A stretch of 64,000 nt of DNA from Anaerolineales bacterium (GTDB lineage: Bacteria > Chloroflexota > Anaerolineae > JAAEKA01), in NCBI GenBank assembly GCA_020634615.1, contig JACKBI010000007.1, positions 62,001-126,000 on the forward strand, read 5' to 3'. Below are positions 26,239 to 34,679 of this stretch, one piece after another. The translations under genes were made by a program, and so were the position numbers. A model generated the notes under the pieces. The model did not search any database. It was not told the origin of the DNA and saw nothing but the letters and a program-made list of their open reading frames with translations. Positions within the stretch are counted from its first letter, which is position 1. Each line of letters opens with the position of its first letter.

Positions 26239-27402
26239 TTACGGCTCGATGAATACACCAGCGTCCCGCAGCAGCTCGCGGGCGATGATGATGCGCTGGA
26301 TCTCGTTGGTGCCCTCGAAGATTTCAGCGATTCGGGCATCGCGGAAGGCGCGCTCCAGCGAATAGTCGCGGCTCAACCCCAGCGTGCCGTAGATCTCCAT
26401 GGCATAACTGACGCATTTGCTGCAGATTTCGCTGCCCATCAGCTTGCAGACATAGGCTTCGCGGTTGAAGGGGCGATGGTTGTCCACCAGCCAGGCGGTG
26501 CGGTAGACCTGGCCGCGCAACATCTCGATCCACGAGAACATGTCGGCGATCATGAACTGGACCTGCTGCTGGTGCGCCACCGGTTTGCCGTACTTTTCGG
26601 CCAGCCGGGCGTATTCGATGACCTGCTCCAGCATCTTCTGAGCGCCGCCCAGCGACGCCGCGCCGACGGTGACCCGTCCCAGGTCCAGCGTCTTCATGAA
26701 CGTGACGAAGCCCAGGCCTTCCTGGCCGATGATGTTGGCTGCCGGCACCTCGACCTCGTCGAAGATGATCTCCGAAGTAGCTGAAGCGCGGATGCCCAGC
26801 TTCTTTTCCACGGTGCCGACCTTGACGCCCATACCTTTTTCGGCCACGAACGCGGTTACGCCGCCGCGCGCGCCCAGAGCGGGATCGGTCACGGCCAGCA
26901 CGGAAAAGAGGTCGGCAAAGGGGCCGTTGCTGATGTAGATCTTGTTGCCGCTGATCACCCAACTGCCGTTGGAGCGAATGGCGCGCGTCTTGATGGCGGC
27001 CGCGTCGGAGCCGGCGCCCGGTTCGGTCAGGCAGAACGCGCCGTACTTTTCGCCGGTTGCCAGCGGCGTCAGGTATTTTTCCTTGAGCGCGTGGGAACCG
27101 TCGACGTAGAGCGCCATGGCTGCGATGCCGATATGCGCGCCGACGATGGTTGCCAGCGAACTGTCCACGCGGCTGATCTCCTCCATCAGGATGACGTAGC
27201 CCAGCTCGCCTGCACCGCTGCCGCCGTACTCCTGCGGGAAGGGGATGCCGAACAGTCCAGCCTTGCCCGCCACCTCCATGGCTGCAAAGGGGACTTCCGC
27301 TTTCTCGTCGGCTTCCTCTGCGACGGGAGCAAACTCGTTCTCCATCACGTCGCGGATCATCTGCCGCAACAACTCGTACTCTTTCGGGAGTGTCAGGTCC
27401 AT
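26239..27402 (-). CDS. Acyl-CoA dehydrogenase
   Basis: 387 residues from the ATG at 27402; a longer frame overlaps the previous gene and is rejected. It is an FAD enzyme that introduces the trans-2 double bond into acyl-CoA. Signatures: AFCLTEPGAGSDAAAI, WVISGNKIYISNGPFADLFS, and the C-terminal IAEIFEGTNEIQRIIIAREL, which contains the catalytic-base Glu in the short-chain type position. It is one of two adjacent dehydrogenases and is the more canonical, resembling butyryl- or glutaryl-type short-chain enzymes. Confidence 0.93.
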   Translation of the reverse strand: MDLTLPKEYELLRQMIRDVMENEFAPVAEEADEKAEVPFAAMEVAGKAGLFGIPFPQEYGGSGAGELGYVILMEEISRVDSSLATIVGAHIGIAAMALYVDGSHALKEKYLTPLATGEKYGAFCLTEPGAGSDAAAIKTRAIRSNGSWVISGNKIYISNGPFADLFSVLAVTDPALGARGGVTAFVAEKGMGVKVGTVEKKLGIRASATSEIIFDEVEVPAANIIGQEGLGFVTFMKTLDLGRVTVGAASLGGAQKMLEQVIEYARLAEKYGKPVAHQQQVQFMIADMFSWIEMLRGQVYRTAWLVDNHRPFNREAYVCKLMGSEICSKCVSYAMEIYGTLGLSRDYSLERAFRDARIAEIFEGTNEIQRIIIARELLRDAGVFIEP

Positions 27403-27415
27403 AGAAGTTACCTTC

Positions 27416-28558
27416 CTACGCCAGTTCAAGTCCGTGCGCAGCCAGAATGCTGCGCGCGATGGCGGTCTGTTGTGAACGATTGCCGCCTTCGATCCCCTCG
27501 ATGGTGCGGCAGTCCCTGAAAACCCGTCCGATGGCGTAGTCCAGAATGTAACCGTAGCCGCCATGGGTTTGAATCATGCGGTTGGCGACCTGGTAGGCGA
27601 CGCGGTTGGCCCACAGCTTGGCGATGGATGCCGCTTCGCCGTCCAGGTTGTTCTGATCGGCCAGCGACGCACAGCGGTAGATCTGGCTGCGCAGGGTTTC
27701 GACTTCCACGGCCGAGTCGGCGATGAACGCCTGGATGGCGCCCTTCTGCGCGATCTCCACGCCGAACTGCTTGCGTTCGATGGCGAAATTGACGCCCAAT
27801 TCCAGGGCATGGTGTGCGCCGCCCAGCGCAATGGTGGCCATGGCAAGCCGCGAGAAGTTGTTGACACTGTCAAGAAGCTGCTGCGCCGCGCCTGGCTGTC
27901 CCAGCACCATGTCAGCGGCCACTTCCACGTTGTCCAGGTAGAGTGGATGCACCTGCACGCCGCGCATGCCAAGTGTCTTGTCGCGCGCCCCCAGCTTCAG
28001 GCCCGGGCTGTCGGCCGGCACCAGAAACGCAGTCGGTCCCTCTGGCGTTGCCGCGAGCACGACCAAGAGGCCGGCAATCGATGCGTTAGAGACCCACGCC
28101 TTGGCGCCGTTCAGTCGGTAGCCAGCGCCATCGGGGATGGCTCTGGTCTGGAGATCGGCCAGTCCGCTGCCGTCTGCTTCCGCAAACGCCCACGCGCCGA
28201 TGACACTGCCCTCAGCTAGCGCGGGCAGCCAGGCTTCCTGCTGAGCCACGCTGCCATGCAGCCGGATCGCCTGGCCGGCCAGCCCGTTATGGACATGCAA
28301 CACCATGGCCATGCTCATGCACGATTTTGCAACTTCCTCAAGCAGCAGGATGTAGCTGATCGCGTCCAGAGCCGCGCCGCCGTAGTCTTCCGGCAGCAGC
28401 GCGCCCAGGAAACCTTGCATCGCACTCTTGCGCAGCAGGGCGACCGGGATGGCTTCGTCGTTGTCCATATGCTCGGCCATCGGCTCGATTTCTTTGGCAA
28501 CGAAGCCCGTGAACATGTCGCGGAACATCTGCTGTTCTTCAGTGAAGGAATAATCCAT
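27416..28558 (-). CDS. Acyl-CoA dehydrogenase (second, divergent copy)
   Basis: 380 residues from the ATG at 28558 with AGGAGG. Three-domain dehydrogenase fold: MFRDMFTGFVAKEIEPMAEH, GAWAFAEADGSGL in the FAD-contact block, YRLNGAKAWVSNASIAGLLV, and IEGIEGGNRSQQTAIARS near the end. The catalytic motif is IEGG rather than FEGT, so substrate range probably differs from its neighbour. It lies 13 bases upstream of that gene. Chain-length preference cannot be read from sequence. Confidence 0.9.
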   Translation of the reverse strand: MDYSFTEEQQMFRDMFTGFVAKEIEPMAEHMDNDEAIPVALLRKSAMQGFLGALLPEDYGGAALDAISYILLLEEVAKSCMSMAMVLHVHNGLAGQAIRLHGSVAQQEAWLPALAEGSVIGAWAFAEADGSGLADLQTRAIPDGAGYRLNGAKAWVSNASIAGLLVVLAATPEGPTAFLVPADSPGLKLGARDKTLGMRGVQVHPLYLDNVEVAADMVLGQPGAAQQLLDSVNNFSRLAMATIALGGAHHALELGVNFAIERKQFGVEIAQKGAIQAFIADSAVEVETLRSQIYRCASLADQNNLDGEAASIAKLWANRVAYQVANRMIQTHGGYGYILDYAIGRVFRDCRTIEGIEGGNRSQQTAIARSILAAHGLELA

Positions 28559-28682
28559 GTCGCCTCCTACACAATCTGGCAGCGGTCGGGCTATGCCACG
28601 TTTCACAGACGTAACATAGCCCCATGTGGGCGCTCAACGGAACAGGCACAAGGCGCTGACCTACAGAGCGACCCTGAAGTCG

Positions 28683-29471
28683 CTAATTGTCGGAGAATTG
28701 TGGCTTGCGCTTCTCCAGGAAGGCCATCACACCCTCGCGGGCGTCGTTGGTCTCGACCAGACTGGTGAAGCTGCTCATTTCCTGCGCCAGACCCTCACGC
28801 ATGCTCATCTGTGCGCCGGCGTCGATGGACTCCAGCGCCGCGCCGATGGCCAGCGCGCCCATGCTGGCGATCTTCTTGGCCAGGCTCATGGCTTCGCGCA
28901 CCACCGCGTTGGCGGGCACGACCTTGTTGACCAGATTGGCGCGGAAAGCGTCCTGCGCTGTGATCAGTTCGCCGGTCAGGATCATCTCGGTGGCCTTGGC
29001 GCGGCCGACGGCCTTGACCAGCCTCTGCGTACCGCCCCAGCCGGGGATGATGCCCAGCGTGATCTCGGGCAGGCCAAAGCGGGCATTGTCTGCCGCGATG
29101 CGCATGTGGCACGCCAGCGCGAGCTCCAGCCCGCCGCCGGCGGCCGCCGCGTTGACGGCCGCGATGACCGGCTTGCGGCTGGCTTCGATCTTGCCGAAGA
29201 CCTGCTGGCCCTTCTCGATGAATGAATGGGCGGCAGTCGGGTCGGCGGCCAGTGCCTTGACTTCGTTCAGATCGGCGCCGGCCACGAAAGCATACTGGCC
29301 CGCGCCGGTGATGATGATCACCTTGACGTCAGGATTGGCGGTCGCCTCGTCGAAGGCACCCTCCAGGTCGCTCATGGTCGCTGCGTTGAACGCGTTCACC
29401 GGCGGGTGGTTCAACATGATCACCGCGACCCGGTCCTGAACTCCATACTTCACGTTCTGATACTCTGCCAT
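28683..29471 (-). CDS. Enoyl-CoA hydratase/isomerase family protein
   Basis: 262 residues, the normal length. It hydrates trans-2-enoyl-CoA. The oxyanion-hole block is YAFVAGADLNEVKAL, and both catalytic glutamates are present, in AGGGLELALACHMRIA and in PEITLGIIPGWGGTQRL. The C-terminal helices are complete. Gaps of about 125 and 130 bases separate it from its operon neighbours, wider than elsewhere in the operon; one contains a perfect inverted repeat. Confidence 0.93.
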   Translation of the reverse strand: MAEYQNVKYGVQDRVAVIMLNHPPVNAFNAATMSDLEGAFDEATANPDVKVIIITGAGQYAFVAGADLNEVKALAADPTAAHSFIEKGQQVFGKIEASRKPVIAAVNAAAAGGGLELALACHMRIAADNARFGLPEITLGIIPGWGGTQRLVKAVGRAKATEMILTGELITAQDAFRANLVNKVVPANAVVREAMSLAKKIASMGALAIGAALESIDAGAQMSMREGLAQEMSSFTSLVETNDAREGVMAFLEKRKPQFSDN

Positions 29472-29507
29472 GTTTGGTGTACTCCTTGCAATTTGTTAGT
29501 GATCCAA

Positions 29508-29591
29508 GACTTCGGAAATCGCCCGTACAGGGGAAATTGTGGTTCCACGCGGCGATCGGCCGTCGTGAAATCTGCGGCGATTTCCGAAGTC
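29508..29591. repeat. Perfect 15-bp inverted repeat inside the beta-oxidation operon
   Basis: GACTTCGGAAATCGC (29508-29522) and GCGATTTCCGAAGTC (29577-29591) enclose 54 bases that hold further self-complementary segments (CACGCGGC/GCCGTCGTG). There is no T-run. It fills nearly the whole gap between two co-directional genes. Confidence 0.75.
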
Positions 29592-29604
29592 TGCAGCTGA
29601 CCGG

Positions 29605-30852
29605 TCACGAAAGGAAATCAAGCATCTCTTCGGCGTATTCATGGAAGCCGCGGCCGGACGCCTTGCCCAGCTCGCCAGCCTCAACCTTGGCAACCAGCAG
29701 GTTGGCCGGGCGGAAACGCAGGCCGCCCCACGGCTCGGCCTCCATCCGCTGCAAGCCGGCCAGCACCACATCGAGGCCAAACTCATCCGCGATGCCCAGC
29801 GGGCCCATGCGCTCGCCGTCGTAGGACATGCCGGTGCCGGCGATCATCGCCATGTCGATGTCGGGGATCGATGCGATCTCCTCTTCGGCGATGCGGGCCG
29901 CTTCGTTGATCATGGGAAAGACCAGCCGCTCCACGGAAAACTCACCAACGGGGATGCCGCTGGCCTGGATCTGGGCGATCATTTCCTTCACTGGTTCGTC
30001 GGTCTGGTCCTCGTAGCCATAAAAGCCCGCGCCGCTCTTCTCGCCCAGGCGGCCGGCGTCCACCAGCATCTGCAGGATCTGCGGTGATGCGAAGCGTTCG
30101 CCATACTGGCTGGCCATGTAGACGCCGGCGTGCAGGCTGACATCCAGCCCCATGAAGTCCAGCAGCGTGAACGGTCCCATGGGCATGCCAAACTCGACCA
30201 TTGCCTCGTCTATTGCTTCGGCCGGGGCGGCGCCTTCCTGCAACGTCTGCATCGCCTCGCCCAGATAGGGCGCCAGCAGGCGGTTGACCAGGAAGCCGGG
30301 GCATTCCTTGACGACCACCGGTATCTTACGCAGGTCCTGAGCGAACTGTACGACGGTTTGCACCGAGTCTTCGCTGGACGACGGGCTGCGCACCACCTCG
30401 ACCAGTTTCATCACATGCGCCGGGCTGAAGAAGTGCATGCCGACGACCTTGCCGGGCCGGCTGGTGACCGAGCCCATCTCTTCGATGGAAAGCGCCGATG
30501 TGTTGGAAGCGAAGATGGCTCCCTCGTGGCAGACTGCATCCAGTTCCTTGAACACCGCTTGCTTGATCCGCATCACCTCGGGCACCGCCTCGATGACGAT
30601 GTCGACATCCTCGAAATCGGCGTAGTCCAGGGTGAACTCGATCAGATCCATCTTATCGAGCAATTCGGCCTGGCTCATCTTGCCCTTGTCCACCCGGCCC
30701 TGGAAGATCTCGCGGATGTGGGCTTCGGCGTTGTCCAGCATGGTCTGGTCCACATCCTTGACCACCACCGGCAGCCCGCTGAAGCTGACTACCTGCGCGA
30801 TCTCGGCGCCCATGAACCCCGCGCCGACGACGCCTGCCTTGAAAATATACAT
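29605..30852 (-). CDS. 3-hydroxyacyl-CoA dehydrogenase
   Basis: 415 residues from the ATG at 30852, preceded by AGAGAGG. The Rossmann NAD domain starts with FKAGVVGAGFMGAEIAQVV. SNTSALSIEEM and GMHFFSPAHVMKLVEVV hold the catalytic His/Glu region, and CPGFLVNRLLAPYLGEA follows. Two C-terminal helical domains are present in tandem (GPFTLLDFMGLDV and GPLGIADEFGLDVV), so this is the longer FadB-like dehydrogenase half without a hydratase domain. It oxidises 3-hydroxyacyl-CoA with NAD. Confidence 0.93.
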   Translation of the reverse strand: MYIFKAGVVGAGFMGAEIAQVVSFSGLPVVVKDVDQTMLDNAEAHIREIFQGRVDKGKMSQAELLDKMDLIEFTLDYADFEDVDIVIEAVPEVMRIKQAVFKELDAVCHEGAIFASNTSALSIEEMGSVTSRPGKVVGMHFFSPAHVMKLVEVVRSPSSSEDSVQTVVQFAQDLRKIPVVVKECPGFLVNRLLAPYLGEAMQTLQEGAAPAEAIDEAMVEFGMPMGPFTLLDFMGLDVSLHAGVYMASQYGERFASPQILQMLVDAGRLGEKSGAGFYGYEDQTDEPVKEMIAQIQASGIPVGEFSVERLVFPMINEAARIAEEEIASIPDIDMAMIAGTGMSYDGERMGPLGIADEFGLDVVLAGLQRMEAEPWGGLRFRPANLLVAKVEAGELGKASGRGFHEYAEEMLDFLS

Positions 30853-30879
30853 GTGATAACCTCTCTCTGCTTTCAAACA

Positions 30880-30966
30880 GTAGCCAGTAATCGGTGATCA
30901 GTGATCAGTAGTCGGACGGCCGGTTGCCTGTTTTCTGATCACTGACTACTGATGACTGATCACTGC
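30880..30966. repeat. Family A fold-back overlapping the end of fadA
   Basis: GTAATCGGTGATCAGTGATC units (30888-30915) face inverted units GATCACTGACTACTGATGAC (30939-30966). The right arm includes the fadA stop codon. Confidence 0.8.
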
Positions 30967-32177
30967 CCGTTGCTCAGATTTTCCAGAATCATCGCGCCGC
31001 CCTGCCCGCCGCCGACGCACATGGTCACCAGGCCGTAGCGGTGGTGTTCCCGCTCCATCTCGCCCATGATCGTCACCGCCAGTTTGACCGCGGTGGCGCC
31101 GATGGGGTGGCCCAGGGCGATGCCGCCGCCCAGCGGGTTGACCTTGTCCCAGTTCCAGTTGTAGCCCTGGCGTTCCATCTCCATGCCGACCGCCATGGCC
31201 TGTGCGGCAAAGGCCTCGTTCAGTTCGATGACACCGATATCGTCGAAGCTGATGCCCGATTTGGCCAGCGCCTTGGGGATCGCAAAGGCCGGTCCGATGC
31301 CCATGTAGGCCGGATCGACGCCCGCGTAGGCGTAGCTGACGATGCGGGCACGTGGCTTCAATCCAAGCTCTGCCGCGCGCTCGGCGGTCGTGACGATGAC
31401 AGCCGCGGCGGCATCGTTGAGCGGGCAGGAGTTGGCGGGCGTCACCGTGCCGCCCTTGCGGAACACGGCCGGGTAGAGCGCCGCCTTGCGGGTGCTGAGG
31501 GTTGGATTGACGCCCTCGTCCTGGGTGATCAGCTCGCGGGCCACTTCCTGACCGCCGACGCGCTTGACGATCTCGACCGCGACGATCTCATCCTTGAACT
31601 TGTCCATACGTTGGGCGCGGAAGGCTTTTTTGTGGCTGTTGACGGCGAACTCGTCTTGCTCCTCGCGGCTGATCTCGTAGCGTTCGGCCAGGTTCTCTGC
31701 CGTGGCGCCCATGATCAGCCCGCACACCGGGTCGGTCAGTCCGTCCCACAGCATGTCGGTGAACTCGCTGTGGCGCAGCTTGAGACCCCAGCGTGCGCCT
31801 TTGACGGCATACGGAACGTTGCTCAGGCTCTCGGTGCCGCCGGCCAGATAAAGGTCACCCTCCTCCGCGGCAATCGCGCGATAGGCGCTGACGATGGCCT
31901 CGAGGCCGCTGGCGCAGTTGCGATGCACGGTGTAACCCGGCACATGCTCCGGCACGCCAGACATCAACGCCACGACGCGGCCGATGTTGGCGGCCTCGGA
32001 CGGCTGCGCAGCGCAACCCACCACGACATCATCAAAAAGGGCCGGATCAACCCCGGTTTGTTCGATCAAGGTCTTGAATGCCAGCGTGCCCAAATCAACG
32101 GCGGACTGGCTGCGAAGCGCGCCGCCATGTGTGCCGGTCGGTGTACGAACGCCACCTACTATCACGATGTCTTTCAT
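30960..32177 (-). CDS. fadA: Acetyl-CoA acyltransferase (3-ketoacyl-CoA thiolase)
   Basis: 405 residues, first gene of the beta-oxidation operon. It cleaves 3-ketoacyl-CoA with CoA to acetyl-CoA and a shortened acyl-CoA. The catalytic Cys is in YTVHRNCASGLEA, the His in GGGIALGHPIGATA and the second Cys in VTMCVGGGQGG. NEAFAAQAMAV is also typical. The final residues (LSNGQ) and the stop codon fall within the family A repeat. A promoter about 230 bases upstream serves the operon. Run backwards it could act in acetoacetyl-CoA synthesis, but the operon argues for degradation. Confidence 0.95.
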   Translation of the reverse strand: MKDIVIVGGVRTPTGTHGGALRSQSAVDLGTLAFKTLIEQTGVDPALFDDVVVGCAAQPSEAANIGRVVALMSGVPEHVPGYTVHRNCASGLEAIVSAYRAIAAEEGDLYLAGGTESLSNVPYAVKGARWGLKLRHSEFTDMLWDGLTDPVCGLIMGATAENLAERYEISREEQDEFAVNSHKKAFRAQRMDKFKDEIVAVEIVKRVGGQEVARELITQDEGVNPTLSTRKAALYPAVFRKGGTVTPANSCPLNDAAAAVIVTTAERAAELGLKPRARIVSYAYAGVDPAYMGIGPAFAIPKALAKSGISFDDIGVIELNEAFAAQAMAVGMEMERQGYNWNWDKVNPLGGGIALGHPIGATAVKLAVTIMGEMEREHHRYGLVTMCVGGGQGGAMILENLSNGQ

Positions 32178-32407
32178 CGACGAGTCTCCTTATGTCGGGG
32201 GTGAGTGGCGCTGCAAGGCCACATATTCATAGCAATGGGAGCAAGGCCGGCCCGGAGTTGGCGACAGGCGAGCAGCCGTCCAACCGACCCGTTTTGCCAG
32301 GCCAGGGTGTGTTTTCGGGGAAGATCTGCGGTGATCTTGAGCATTGGAAATCGTTGGGAAGGACCGGGCGGTCAGGTTCGAATTTTATGCCGCACTGCGT
32401 CAAAAAG
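32178..32407. other. Leader of the beta-oxidation operon
   Basis: About 220 bases between the predicted start of transcription (near 32401) and fadA. No coding sequence and no recognised riboswitch. The length leaves room for an operator or attenuator. Confidence 0.4.
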
Positions 32408-32436
32408 ATTGTACACGACTTGCCCGAATTCGCCAA
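32408..32436 (-). promoter_or_regulatory. Promoter of the beta-oxidation operon
   Basis: Minus strand TTGGCG (32431-32436) and TACAAT (32408-32413) with a 17-base spacer. Confidence 0.7.
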
Positions 32437-32454
32437 AATGTTTATGGCCCAGTG

Positions 32455-32607
32455 CGTCATGGGTGGGGGCTGGGGCGTAGGGTGTAGGGAAAGGGGTCGA
32501 GGAGGGTGAAACATAGACGTTCGACTTCTTCGTGAAAGTCGAATGTCTAAAGCCAACAGCGCGTTTGGCCCAGTCCCTACGCCCCACACCCCACCCCCGA
32601 CGCCCCA
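32455..32607. repeat. Family E fold-back: GGGGCGTAGGG repeats and inverse, with a nested hairpin
   Basis: G-rich units (GGGTGGGGGCTGGGGCGTAG, 32461-32480) are mirrored by CCCTACGCCCCACACCCCAC (32574-32593). Between them AGACGTTCGACTT and AAGTCGAATGTCT (32515-32527 with 32536-32548) form a 13-bp stem with one G-T pair. The whole lies in the divergent fadA/mutL intergenic region. Confidence 0.75.
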
Positions 32608-32629
32608 AATTCCCCAACGCGCCGCCGTG

Positions 32630-32638
32630 TGTTACAAT
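32630..32638 (+). promoter_or_regulatory. Extended -10 promoter giving a leaderless mutL mRNA
   Basis: TGT followed by TACAAT (32633-32638), then six bases to the ATG at 32645. No convincing -35 is seen, which is common with an extended -10. Confidence 0.6.
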
Positions 32639-32644
32639 GTCATT

Positions 32645-34519
32645 ATGCCTATTCGTGTCCTGCCCCCGGAAGTTGCCAGCCGTATCGCCGCTGGCGAGGT
32701 CGTCGAACGACCGGCTTCCGCTGTCAAGGAACTGATTGAAAACAGCCTGGATGCAGGAGCTGTCGAGATTCGCATCGAGGTGCGGGAGGGTGGCCGCCGT
32801 TTGATCCGCGTCGTTGACGATGGCAGTGGTATCCCATCGGCTGAAGCGGCGCTGGCATTTGAGCGCCACGCAACCAGCAAGTTGACTTCCGCTGACGATC
32901 TGGAACACATCGGCACATTGGGATTTCGCGGCGAGGCGCTGGCCTCTATCGCGTCGGTAGCGCAGGTGACGTTGTTGACACGACACGCCGGCGAGTCCGT
33001 GGGCACCCAGATCCGCGTCGAAGGCGGGCACCTGATCAGTCAGGAGGCCAAAGGCGCGCCGCCGGGCACGGCCATCGTCGTCGAAAACCTTTTCTATAAC
33101 GTGCCAGCACGCTTGAAATTTCTACGGCAGGCGGCCACCGAGGCCGGTCACATCGCAGCCCTGGTGCGAAATTTTGCACTGGCATTCCCGGAGCGCCGCT
33201 TCAGCCTGACCTCTGACGGCCGTTTGCTGTTTCGCTCCACCGGCAGCGGCCGGCTCGAGGATGTGCTGGTCAAGGTCTTTGGTCTGGAAAAGGCGCGCCA
33301 GATGGTGGCCATTGAGCATGGCGAGTCTAGCGGCGTGGTGCGCGTTACGGGTTACGTCAGCTTGCCGTCGCTCAACCGCTCGAACCGCAATCAGATCGAT
33401 CTGTTTCTCAACCGCCGCCACATTCAGGATCGCACGCTGACCTTCGCTGTGACTGAAGCCTACCGCAACCGGCTGATGGTCGGTCGTTATCCCGTGGCCG
33501 TGGTGCTGATCGATCTCGACCCGACGTTGGTGGATGTTAACGTTCATCCGGCCAAGGCAGAGGTGCGCTTCCAGGACGAGCGCGCGGTGTTTCGCGCCGT
33601 ACAGAAGGCAATCGTTGCCACGCTGACCGAGCATGCGCCGGCGCCGGAAATCCGGCCCGATGCGGTCACGTGGGCTGTGCCCGCCTGGGCGGAACGGCGA
33701 CAATCATTGCTGGCCGCCGGCCAGGGATTGCAGCAGCAGATAGACCTGCCGCAGATGCCGTCCGTGCCGGACTGGTCGCCGTTGCCGCAACGCAGCGACA
33801 GTAGCACGCCAGTTGTTGAGTCGCCTGCCACAGCGACACTGCCCGTGCCTCCGCCGCTGGACGGCGACGATTGGCGCAACGCCAACTCCGATCCAGGCGT
33901 GCCAGACTCGAAGGCGATGGAACAGCAGGCCGCCGATATTCTGCCGATGCTGCGAGTGGTCGGTCAGATGGGTGCGACCTTTATCATTGCCGAAGGTCCG
34001 GAAGGCATGTATCTGGTCGACCAGCACGCTGCCCACGAGCGGATCCTTTTCGAGCAAATGATGGCGCAGCAGGCCGTCCAGCGCGTGCCGCAGCAGGCGC
34101 TGCTGGAACCAATCGTGTTCGAAGCGGGCACGGTCCATGGCGGGTTGCTGGCGGCATTCGCCGAGGAACTGACCGCCATCGGCTTCGGGCTGGAACCCTT
34201 TGGCAGCGACACGTGGTTGGTGCGCAGCGTGCCGGCGGTCTATGCACGGGTCGATCCGCGACTGGCATTGGAGGAGGTGCTGGAAGGCATCGCCGACGGC
34301 CGCGACCTCGTGGGCGACACCCGTGAGGCCGCGCTGACTGCTGTGATCTGCAAGCGCGCCGCCATCAAGGGTGGCCAGGTGCTGACGCTGGAAGAAATGC
34401 GGCAACTGGTGCATCAGCTGGAGACGTGTGAGAGTCCCGGCTCATGTCCCCACGGGCGTCCGACGATGTTGGTGTTGAGCACTGCGCAACTCGAACGCGA
34501 GTTTGGACGCCGCGGGTAA
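32645..34519 (+). CDS. mutL: DNA mismatch repair protein MutL
   Basis: 624 residues. The N-terminal GHKL ATPase is complete: ELIENSLDAGAVEI, VVDDGSGIPSAEA, HATSKLTSADDLEHIGTLGF and RGEALASIASVAQ. The C-terminal half carries the metal-dependent nicking-endonuclease motif DQHAAHERILFE and a CPHGRP motif, so this is an endonuclease-type MutL as in bacteria without MutH. The ATG at 32645 is chosen over an in-frame upstream ATG because the conserved start (MPIRVLPPEVASRIAAGEVV) is there and the -10 lies six bases before it. No mutS lies within the window. Confidence 0.96.
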   Translation: MPIRVLPPEVASRIAAGEVVERPASAVKELIENSLDAGAVEIRIEVREGGRRLIRVVDDGSGIPSAEAALAFERHATSKLTSADDLEHIGTLGFRGEALASIASVAQVTLLTRHAGESVGTQIRVEGGHLISQEAKGAPPGTAIVVENLFYNVPARLKFLRQAATEAGHIAALVRNFALAFPERRFSLTSDGRLLFRSTGSGRLEDVLVKVFGLEKARQMVAIEHGESSGVVRVTGYVSLPSLNRSNRNQIDLFLNRRHIQDRTLTFAVTEAYRNRLMVGRYPVAVVLIDLDPTLVDVNVHPAKAEVRFQDERAVFRAVQKAIVATLTEHAPAPEIRPDAVTWAVPAWAERRQSLLAAGQGLQQQIDLPQMPSVPDWSPLPQRSDSSTPVVESPATATLPVPPPLDGDDWRNANSDPGVPDSKAMEQQAADILPMLRVVGQMGATFIIAEGPEGMYLVDQHAAHERILFEQMMAQQAVQRVPQQALLEPIVFEAGTVHGGLLAAFAEELTAIGFGLEPFGSDTWLVRSVPAVYARVDPRLALEEVLEGIADGRDLVGDTREAALTAVICKRAAIKGGQVLTLEEMRQLVHQLETCESPGSCPHGRPTMLVLSTAQLEREFGRRG

Positions 34520-34679
34520 TGTGTCGGGCAACGTGGCGTACCAAACCAACTGCCTTGCTCAATCCTTGAAAGCATACCAATACAGAGCTCGATCATTCCT
34601 CTGAACTCAACTACCATTACGTGGCTGACCGATGCAACCGCGCAGCGTCTCAGCCATAAACAACCAAAGGAGTAACCTA

